Origin: a virus
Length of the DNA stretch: 41,483 nucleotides
Direction: 5' to 3' (one strand)
Virus record (IMG/VR): IMGVR_UViG_3300022602_000193
Location: 1-41,483 of that record
Shown here: positions 16,738 through 28,700 of the stretch, one piece after another
How the letters are laid out: every line of letters begins with the position of its first letter
Position numbering within the stretch: the first letter of the stretch is position 1
Program-made: the position numbers and the translations under genes
Notes under the pieces: model-generated
Database searches by the model: none
What the model was told of the DNA's origin: nothing
The model's input: the letters and a program-made list of their open reading frames with translations, nothing else

Positions 16738-19700
16738 TGGCAAATAATGTTCGTTCAGTAGACTTTTTACCTCCAATTTTCCAGACACCTGTAAACAAAC
16801 AGTTCTTGGCTGCAACATTGGATCAATTGATCCAAGAACCCAAATTTAAACAAACACAAGGATTCGTAGGTCGTCGTGTTGGTCCTGGTGTCAACGCTAA
16901 TGATCAATATGTGATTGAACCGACTAAAACTCGCACTGATTATCAACTCGAACCTGGTGTTATCCAAGTTGATCCAAATAATTTTAATCAAATTGTTGAT
17001 GCAATCACTTACCCTGGGTTAAATGATGCAATCAAGCTACAAGGCGGTGTAACTACTGATGCCAACAGTTTGTACACCAGTGACTATTATACCTGGGATC
17101 CGTTTGTTGACTTTGATAAATTTGTAAATTTTGCACAGTACTTTTGGTTGCCCAATGGACCAGATGCAGTGGATGTATCCAGTGTAGGCGTACCTATCAC
17201 CGACGACTTCACTGTGACCAGAGCCAATGGTGTATACACTTTCAGCGGATACACTGGCAACAATCCTACAATCACATTGGTCAAAGGTGGCAGTTACAAT
17301 TTCAATGTGGCACAAAATGACACTGCCACTGTTGAATATCGTGTGACCAACAAAGGTACAAGTGCCTATGTTGTTGATTACTCAACTAATCCAACTTTGA
17401 CTTTTACTCGCGGAAACACTTATACATTCAATCTTTCGTTGACTGGAATATTTCCCTTTTATATCAAGACTCTAGTAAGTCTTGGAACAGTTAATGTTTA
17501 TTCTGAAGGCGTGCTCAACAACGGAGCCACAGAAGGACTGATAACATTTACAGTGCCCTACGATGCGCCAGATACATTGTATTACTGTGCATCCAATGAA
17601 ACTAACATGTATGGACAGTTGAACATCATTGATGCAGTTCCTGGCACTGGTCCAGGTTTTTGGATTCAAACAGATCCTGGCATAAACGGTCGCATTCCTG
17701 CTACTCCTAACATCAGTAGTAGAGATGTTCTAGGTGTGGTTAACAATGGTATAGATCTTGGCACAGTGACATTTAATGTGCCACTCAATGATGCTCAGAG
17801 TTTTTACTATAATTTAGAAAACATTGGCACAATTGATTTGATCACCACATTGGAATTTGATCAAATCAACAATGTATATGTTGATGATTTTTTAGCAGCC
17901 AATCCTGATGGCATTGATGGCATTACAAATCTCAACGGTCGTACTTTGGTGTTTAACACCACAACTGATAATGGATGGGAAATATCCACACGCTACGATC
18001 CGTTAGTTAGAACAAGTCCTCCTTACTATCCTATCCAGTCTGAAACAATCGACGGTGATCCTGCACTGTGGATCAACAACATCAGTTATGATGTTGACGG
18101 TCAACCTTTTGATGCACAAGATTTTAACACAGATAACTTCAATGTGTATTCTGGTTCGCCAGATCCATTGGATGGATATCCTGGTAGCTTTGATAGTTTA
18201 CCGTTTGACCAAGCCACATACATCACAGACCAAAGCATTAGATACAGCATATGGCAAGCAAACTATGTGCCTGACTCAGAAGGAAGATTATACATTTCTC
18301 TCACTAGTACAACACAAATTAGTAACCTACAAAAATTTACTATATTGTTTGGTCAACAGTATGCTAGTACACAGTGGTACAAGGACGCAGAAGGTTACTT
18401 CCAAGAAGTACCATTGTTGACTGCTGATAAAACTTTGTTGTTTTACCAAGATGGTGCAGACCCAGAAATTTTTGGACAGATCAGATTAATAGAAGAAAGT
18501 TTGTCTGACACTATCGATGTTTCCAGCATCCTTGGCAAGAAAACTTATACTTCTCCCAATGGTGTGACCTTTACCAACGGGATGAAAATTGTGTTCCGAG
18601 GCAGTGTCAACCCTACCAGCTACGAAAACAATGAATACTATGTCGAAGGTGTTGGAACTGCAATTCAGTTATTGCCTGTTACTAATTTTGTTACTCCTGA
18701 AACATACACACAAAGTGCATCAGTACCATATGATTTAACAACCTATGACAACGGAAACTTTGATGGCACACTCAATGCTCCGCTGATTCCAGATTATCTA
18801 ACTATAAATCGTGCCAGTCCAGATCTCAACGCATGGACCAGAAGTAATCGTTGGTTCCATGTGGATGTTATCAATGCTTCTGCGGTATACAACAATACTG
18901 TGCCAGTGCTTGACAACAATTTCCGTGCTCGCCGTCCAGTGTTGGAATTCCGTGCAGGTACAAAATTATTTGACTTTGGTACACAGGGTAAACAACCAGT
19001 CAACATCATTGATTTTAATGCCACTGATGCACTGACCACAATCAATGGATCAATTGGATACAGTACAGACGGATACAAACTGATCACTGGCAGTAGAGTT
19101 ATTTTTGCTGGCGATGCAGATCCACTAGTAAGAAATCAAATTTATGAAGTTGAATTTATTATACCAGACACAGTTGCACCCTTGATCGCAGAACCTATTA
19201 TTAATCTGGTTCCAGCAAGCGATTCAACTGTGCTCGCAGATCAGTCTGTGGTTTGCTTGGATGGTATTACACTTCAAGGTGTGACTTTCCGTTATGATGG
19301 TGTTGAATGGATACAGGCACAACAAAAAGTAAGTGTAAATCAGCCACCACAATTTGATGTCTACGATGCCAACGGAATTAGCTTTGGCGATAGAACAGTA
19401 TACACTGGTACCAACTTCTATGGAAGTTCTTTGTTCAGTTACGCAATAAGTTCCAATGCGCCAGACCTGGTACTGGGATTTCCAATAACCTATTTGAGTC
19501 TGACCAACATTGGCGACATTGTTTTTGACAACAACTTGTACAGTGATTCTTTTAACTATACTTTGAACAATGTGGGACAAACTGTGCCATTGAGCACTGG
19601 CTTTGTTTACCAGTACAGTGATAGAACCCTATATACAAGAGAAATTGGATGGCAGACCGCTGCAACCAAGAGCCTGGTACGACAACAATTCCAATTTGTA

Positions 19701-22700
19701 TATGATGGTAGTCCTGTGCAACTTGATGTTGCAGTAAGCACCAACACAACTGTTCCTGCAATACAAGTATTCATCAATGCCACATTCCAAGAGTCGTACA
19801 ATTATAGAGTATCAATTTCTTCAAACACTACCACAATCACCTGGCTAACTGCTTACAATCCTGGCGACTTGATTGAAATTGATGTGTTAAGTGATCAAAC
19901 CAGTGCAATTGGTTTTTATCAAGTTCCTATCAATTTGGAAAACAATCCATTGAATGGAAACAGCACACAATTTACACTGGGAACAATTAGAAATCACTAC
20001 AGTACAATTGCACAAAACCTAATAGGGTTAAGTGGCCCTGTGATTGGCGCAAACAACACTCGAGACCTAGGTAATATTATTCCCTACGGCTTACAAATAC
20101 TGCAACAAAGTTCACCATTGACTTTGGCTGGATATTTCATGCGAGATGCCAACTACGACATCTTTGCATCACTGGATTTCAACAGCAGAGAATATATTAA
20201 ATTTAAATCTCAACTGTTGGACACTGTGGTCAACAATGACTACACAGGACTAACTATTCCGGAAATTCTTGATTCAGCAATTTCACAAATCAATCTAGGA
20301 AGAACCAGCTTAAATCCCTTCTACTGGAGTGACATGTTGCCCACTGGCACAGTGTTTACTTCAACTGTGACCACAGTGACACAGATCACAACGGCTGTGT
20401 TTAACACTTTGCAAACATACACATATACATCTGCTAACTATCTAGGTTTGTTGGTTTACTTAAATGGTGTTTTGTTGACCAGAGGTTATGATTATGTGGT
20501 ATCAACTGACAGTCCACGCTTGACAATTTCTGTGCCATTGAAAACTGGTGATGTTGTTACTATCAATGAATATTCAACTACAACAGGAAATTTTGTTCCC
20601 AACACTCCGACCAAACTTGGATTGTACCCTAAATTCAAACCAGAAATCTTCTTGGATGTTGATTACATAAATCCTACTCCTGTAATCCAAGGTCACGACG
20701 GAAGTATCACTGTGGCGTTTGGCGATTTTAGAGATCAAATATTACTTGAATTTGAAACTAGAATCTACAACAATCTAAAAACAGATGACAATCCTGTGCC
20801 ATTAACTGCTGATGATGTGATACCTGGATTCTTCCGCACAACAGATTATAGTCAGGCGGACATCACTGATATATTAGGCGAAAGCTTCTTGAGCTGGGCA
20901 GGCTACAACAAATTAGATTACAAGACACAAAATTATTTTGCTGCTAATCCTTTTACCTACAACTACAGCAGTGCTGGTAACAAACTTAACAATCAACCAT
21001 TGCTGGGTGCATGGCGTGGCATATATCGTTACTTCTACGATACAATTTCTCCTAACTTGACTCCTTGGGAAATGTTGGGATTCAGCGAAATGCCAGTATG
21101 GTGGGAAAACCGTTACGGCCCTGCTCCATACACCAATGGTAACTTGGTGTTGTGGGGAGATTTGGAACTGGGTCTAGTGGCAGATCCTGTGGCTCCTTAT
21201 ATACTGCCTAACTATGCAAGACCTGGGTTGACAGAAGTAATTCCAGTTGATTCAGAAGGAAATTTGTTGTCACCATTGGACAGCGTGGTTGGTGCATACG
21301 ATCCCACTGCTTGGCGTAAGAGTTGGGTTGTAGGCGACGGCGGCCCAGTAGAAGCAGCTTGGTGGTCAAGCTCTAGCTATCCATATGCAGTGATGAGATT
21401 ATTGGCAGTGACTCGTCCTGCAGAATTCTTCTCGTTGTTTGCTGACAGAGACTTGTACAAGTATAGCACTGAGTTTGATCAATACTTGTACAACGGTCGT
21501 TACAGAATCAATGCAGGTCAACTTGCTCCATTGTACGGCAGTGGAACAAGCAAGGCCAGTTATATTGATTGGATTATTGATTATAATCAACAATTAGGTA
21601 TTAATTCTTCTGACGCATTGACCACTGACTTGGCCAATATTGATGTGCGTTTGTGCTACAGAATGGCTGCGTTTACAGACAAACAGTATGCCAGCATATA
21701 CCTAGAAAAATCCAGCCCCGAAAGTCAGAATTCTAGTTTGTTATTGCCTCCAGAAAGTTGGAACCTACTGGTATACAAAAATCAACCATTCGATGAAATT
21801 ATCTACAGTTCAATTATCATTGAACAAATGGAAACTGGATTCAGTGTCTATGGGTATAGCAACACACAACCTTATTTCCCAATTCTTGCAAGTTCAACCA
21901 GTGGACTCACACAGACCATCAACGCTGGCGGTGTCACAGTACAGGTTCCTGCACAGTACACAAACAATGTTGTGCAAATTCCGTATGGATACAACTTTTC
22001 TAACATCACTATTGTAGTTGACTTTATTTTGAGTTATGGAGCATTGCTAACGGCACAAGGATTGTCCTTTGACAATGTTGAAAATGGTTATGTATTAAAT
22101 TGGCAACAAATGGCCCAGGAGTTTTTATACTGGGCAAATCAAGGCTGGGCTCCTGGTGCAATTATCAACATCAACCCATCGGCTACCAAACTGTCTGCTT
22201 ATCGACCTGGTGCAGTGGTTGATACCATTGTGAGTCTGACTCCAGAAAACATGTTGTTGGATCAGAACAAACAAGCTCTTGCCACACGAAATTTAATTAT
22301 ACTTCGTGATGGTGACAGTTTCTCAATTACATCTGCAACCAATCAAACAATTTCATATTTGGATATGAGATTTACCAACTACGAAAACATGGCAGTACTG
22401 GATAATGTAAGTATTTTCAATGATTTGATTTATGATCCTATCACTGCTGAAAGACAAAATCGTATTGCGTGGTCGGCAGCTATTACTCCAGAATGGAACG
22501 GTACATTAAATGCACAAGGGTTTATCCTTAACCAAAACAATGTCAAAGCCTGGCAACCAAATACCAAGTACACCAAGGGCGAAATTGTCATATACAAAAA
22601 TACCTATTGGAGTGCACTTAACATTGTTCAACCAGCTGCACAGTTCAACTATGCTGACTGGGTAAAGAGCAATTACGATTTGATTCAACAAGGCTTGTTG

Positions 22701-25700
22701 CCAAATATTGCCAACAAAGCTGATCAGCAGGCCAACAGCTACAACATCTATGATGCCAATCTTGAGCCAGACAATGACTTGTTGGCCTACGGATTGATTG
22801 GATGGAGACCTCGTCAATACATGGTTGATCTTAATCTTGACAATGTGAGTCAAATTAACCTGTATCAACAATTCATTGGTGTCAAAGGAACCTTGCTCAG
22901 TACTGATATTTTTACCCGAGCAAACTTCAACAAAGAAACTGGTCAATACACTATCCTTGAAAACTGGGGTGTGTTGGTTGGAACCTACGGTGCCAACGCA
23001 AATCGCAGTTACATTGAATTACGATTAAATGAAGCATTGTTGACTGGAAACCCTAGCACAGTACAAGTTATACAACCTGGACAAGCCAGCGAAGCAGATC
23101 AAACTATTATTTTACAGGATTTGTGGAGTGAGAGTTATAAAATACCCACAACAAACATATTCCCTACTACTTACACCACTAACTTGGATGTTTCATTGCC
23201 TAGTGCAGGTTATGTAAATCTCAATGATGCAGACCTTACTGTGTTCAATTTGAATGATCCATCAAGCATTGAAGCCAATTTAACCACAGTTGGCAATGGT
23301 ACAACTATTTGGGTCGCTCAAGTAAACAGCTACAACTGGGACATTTATAGATGTGTTCAAGTTCCAGGTCGCATGATTAGATTAAACGACAATCTAAATC
23401 AAACTAGCGTTGCTACATTTAGTAGTGCTCATGGATTGTCAGTTGGAGATCTCATGGTTGTGAGATATTTCAGCAACAATGTTGACGGTGTGTTCCGTAT
23501 CTTAGCAGTACCGTCTACAATCAGTGTGGTCATTGCATATGCATTTACCAACACAAATCAAACACAAATTGTCAGCAATGGTATAGCATTTTATCTACAG
23601 TCAATGAGAGTTGCACAAGCAAGTGACATTGTTAATTTGCCGGCAGCGCATCAACTTCTTCCTGGCGTCAAAGTCTGGGTTGACAACAATGGATCCGGAC
23701 TATGGGAAGTTGTTGAAAAAGAAGACCCATTTGTTGAAAAGATATTATTAGAACCGTTCCTTCCTGTGACAAATTCATTGTTTGGAACCAGTATTAGTCA
23801 AAGCTCTGATCATTACAGTGTTATTGTTGGTGCACCTGGTGCCAGCAGTGGTGCAGGTGCATTGTACACATATCGCCGTGAACAAACTCAGATCTATGTT
23901 GACAACATCCTGTTATATTTGACTGCAGCTGGCACAGTTGGCTACGGTAACAGTGTGTCTTTTGGCAATCAAAATTGGGCAGTGGCTGGTGCCAGTGCAA
24001 GTAATTCCAACGCTGGATATGTAACGCCATTGTATCAAATTCCAGGAACCAACGACTATGTTCAAACACAGTTGTTGGTTGCTCCAGATCAGAATTTTGG
24101 CACAATTAATTTTGGTGCATCAGTTGTAATGAGTCAAGATGAACACTGGATGTATATTGGTGCTCCTGGCGCTAATTGTGTTTATGCCTACGGTATTGTG
24201 GAAGTTCCTGGACAGACTATATCCTACCTGACTGATGGTGTAACAACCAGCTACAACTGGTCTAGTGCTATTCAAATTAATCCAGCACATCCAGGACAAC
24301 TTATTGTTTTGTTGAGCAATAAAACATTGACCTTTGGTATTGACTACTATATCAACTCAAATGTTGTGCAATTCTATACACCACCAGTTGCTGCACAACC
24401 ATTGATCATTACAAGACGCATTTCTGCCACACTGGATCAAAACATTTATTATAATGTTACACAAAATTCCACATCTGGTACTGGCACAGGTGCAACATTC
24501 ACAGTGACAAATACTCGTGGCACTTACTACCCAACACTGAGCTTTGGTGGCCATGGGTACGCATACAACAACACATTGACCATAAGCTATACACAAGTAT
24601 CACCTACTGGGTCATCTGCTAACAACTTGACAATAACAGTTACTACAGTTGATGGTACTGGTGCTATTACTGGGTTTACCTATTCTGGATCTGGGGTTTC
24701 AAACACCAGCACATTTACACTAAATCCATATTTGGCCACACTGTCTGACATTTATTCGTTTACTGTGACTGTGAACGGTGTGTTACAAAGACCTTACATT
24801 GATTACACCTACAACAGTGGCACATCTGTAATAACTTTTATTACTAATCCCAGTGCAGGTGCAACAATCAGTGCCACAACTGGAACATACTGGGATTATA
24901 TCAATAAAATCAATGTATCTGGCCTAGATAGTGCTGCATTGTTTGGTGGAACTGTTACTACATCTACAGATGGAACACAGATTTTAATTGGCGCGTCTAA
25001 CGACAGTGGTGTCGATTCAGCTGGAGATACAATATCTCATGCTGGTGCGGTATATGCATTTGATCGCACATCAGTTAATATTCAGATTACCAATGCAAAT
25101 CAAAACACATATTCAATTCCAGGATCATCTACTGCACCTGTTGCAGTGTTGTTGAACGGTGTGTATCTAACAAACACTGTGTATTATATCAACGGTCAGT
25201 ACACAATCAGCGGATCTAGCGTTGTATTGTCATCTAATGTTGTATTGACAGTGGGTGATATTCTAACAATTCAAACTAACCAATTTAAATTTGTGCAAAA
25301 AATGAATGCCAATGTTGTGATTGATGAATCAGCATTTGGCAAAGCAGTACAAATGTGTGCAAATAACTGTAGCTTGTACATTGGTGCTCCGTTTGACAGT
25401 ACAGCTGCACCACAAGGTGGTGTGGTTGAGCGTTTTGTAAATCAAAGTAGGATCTACGGAGTTACAACCAGTACCATTGCCAACCCAACATTGACTGCAG
25501 GCAACACCATAAGAATCAACGGTTATCAAGTTGCAGTTCCCAGCGGATCCAAACAAAACATTCTTGGACTTATCTCTGCAATTAATTCTGCACAAATACC
25601 CAATGTTGTAGCAACCGCAGTGTCAGATGTTACATTGGCCGGTGACGGTAAAACTACTGCATTTTATATTGGATCTGTTTATTCAGCCGCTAGTTCTTAT

Positions 25701-28700
25701 ACCACAGTGGTCTATGTCAACGGAACCTTGTTGACTTATGGATCTGACTATAGTTACAACAACACAACTCAACAATTATTCTTCTCGGCAGCTCCTGCGG
25801 CAAACAGTGTGATAACAGTACAAGCTGGAAGAATGACTTTGAGCGTGATGAACGCTGATGCAGCATTGCCTTATAATAAAATAAATGTGCTGCCTGGAGT
25901 AAGTGGTACTGCATTTGCAGACATTGGATTTGATACTTTTGTATGGGTACAAGACATATTTGCTCCAAACCCAACACAGTACGCACAATTTGGTTCAAGT
26001 ATCAGTATCAACTCAAATGCAATAAATTTAGTAGTTGGTGCACCAAACGGCAATGTTTATGAAGCAACTACATTTGATGCTGACACAACATATTTTGATG
26101 AGCATAGCACTTCGTTCTTCAATGAAATATTTAATTCTGGTGTAGCATATTCATATGACTACTTGCCTAGTGCTACTACATCATTGGCCAACCCAGGAGC
26201 GTTTGTATTTGGACAACAAATATACGAAGGCGTTCTTGCCACTGGCGACCTTTATGGTACCGCTGTAAATTATCGTAACGGTCGATTACTAGTTGGCGCA
26301 CCTGGCAGTGACCAAGGAGCCACAAGTGGAAACTTTGGATTGGTTTCTGTACTAGACAATCCCACAGGAGCACCGGCTTGGACAGTATTGTACCAGCAAC
26401 AACCTGTGGTTGATGTGTCACAGATTGACACAGTTTACAGCTACAACAAATTACTAAACAGTACACAAACATATTATGACTTCATTGATCCGCTGCAAGG
26501 AAAAATACTTGGAGCTGCCAGAAGAAATATTGACTTCATTGGTGCAGTTGATCCAGCAAATTATAATCAAGGGTCTGTTCACAATGTTGGTAACAGCTGG
26601 GGGTCAGAACATGTTGGACAAATTTGGTGGGATACAAACACAGTAAGATTCATCGATGCCAACCAAGATGATTTGGTTTACGCAAGTCGTCGTTGGGCAC
26701 AAATATTCCCAGGCAGTAGAGTTGATATCTACCAGTGGATAGAAAGCACAGTGCCACCATCACAATACACTGGGCCTGGCACACCGTTGAGCACAATAAG
26801 TTACACAATAAAATCAGTGTTGACCAACAACGGAGTATTCTCAACTGTGTACTATTACTGGGTAAGAGGTATTTCAACAATCAATACTGCAGCCGGCAAG
26901 ACATTGAGTTCTACGGGTATTGCTGGTTATATTACAAATCCATACAGTAGCGGAATACCATTTATTGCTGGTATCAATGCTAACACTGTGGCCTTGTATA
27001 ATTCTTCTGGATTGATATCTGCAACTGACACAATCTTACATATTGGATATGTTCGTCAAGCGTCAGATGCAAACATTCACACCGAATATGAATTTATTGC
27101 TGATGGCCGCCCTAGTGATTTCTTGAATGACAATTTATATCGCAAGCTCCAAGACAGTTTGTGCGGTGTTGATACTGCTGGTAATCTAGTTCCTGATCCT
27201 GGACTCAGCCCAGGCGAACAATACGGTGTACAGTATAGACCCCGTCAAAGCATGTTTGTTGATCGTTTCATGGCATTGCAAAACTATTTGACTCGTGCCA
27301 ATAGCATATTGTTGCAATACCCAATATCTGAAACACGAAACTTTAGCATGCTAAACAGTGCAGAAGCTCTGCCTACTAACTCAGTGGCCACAGGAACACA
27401 GTGTTCAATATCCGGAAACACATTGACAATAGCTGGCGAAATCACTGGAAGATTCAGTGTCGGCATGTTGGTTCTTGGCAATAATCTTGTCAGTGTTGCA
27501 CCTGGTACAATTATCACCGGACTTGGCACAGGCACAGGCGGTGCAGGAACATACACAGTTAATATATCTCAAACAGTGGTTGCCACAAACATTATTTGTG
27601 TGTATGGATGGAATCAGGAAGTACCAACACTACAAGTTTTGGATTATCAAAATCTCAACCAAGTGCCTGTAGGATACATTTATCTAGTAGATTCTGATTC
27701 CAGTCAGAATGGCCTATGGACAGTGTATCAAGTGGATTTAGCTGCCACAGGCAACAGAATACTTTCATTGATCCGTATTCAAAACTACGATACTAAACTC
27801 TATTGGGACTATGTCAACTGGTACATGCCTGGATACAATAGTTCTATTCAACCCATTGCCACTGTGCCTAACTATGCTGGCTTGTCCACTTTGAGTTTGA
27901 CTGCTGCTCCTGTTGGCAGTAGTGTCAAAGTTTCTGCCAACGGTCAAGGTAAGTTTGAAATTTATCTTAGAAATGCCACAGGATGGGAGCGTGTGGGACT
28001 AGAAGACGGTACTATACAGTTTGATGAATCTTTGTGGAACTACAATGTTGGACGATTTGGATTTGATAACGAAGTGTTTGATGCACAGTATTTTGATCAA
28101 GATCCAACTACAGAAACAAGAAAAATTATTCAAGCAATCAATGAACAATTATTCATTGACGAATTGTTGATTGAAAAAAATCAATTGTTGATCCTGATGT
28201 TCAACTACATCTACAGTGAATTTACTGCACCAAATTGGTTGATGAAAACCAGTTTTGTCAGTGTAGACCACACAATTCGTGCACTGTTGCCGTATCAATT
28301 CTACATACAAGACAATCAGACTTTTGTTGAAGATTACCTACAAGAAGTCAAACCTTATCATACACAGATACTTGAGTTTAACTTGATCTATGATGGCCTG
28401 GACACTTATCCTGGCAGCATGACTGACTTTGATTTGCCAGCATACTACGACAATAGCTTGACTTTCCCACAGTTTGTGAGTCCAATACTTACACCTTACA
28501 CTGCCAGCGGAAGCAAGGTTGAAAGTTTTGTCAGCGATGCTGAACCCAACGCTGAAATTTGGGCACAGGATCCATGGAGCCAATGGTACAACAATTACCT
28601 GTTAGAAATAATGAGTGTGAATGTGATCAATGGCGGGTATGGATACACTGTACCACCAGTGGTCACTGTCACAGGTAACTGTATCACTCCAGCCACAATG

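Noticed and set aside
22506-22946. Minus-strand frame of 146 codons inside the giant gene
   Set aside because: The opposite strand encodes a continuous, motif-bearing protein (CBM-like WQPN region); no independent start signals are seen.
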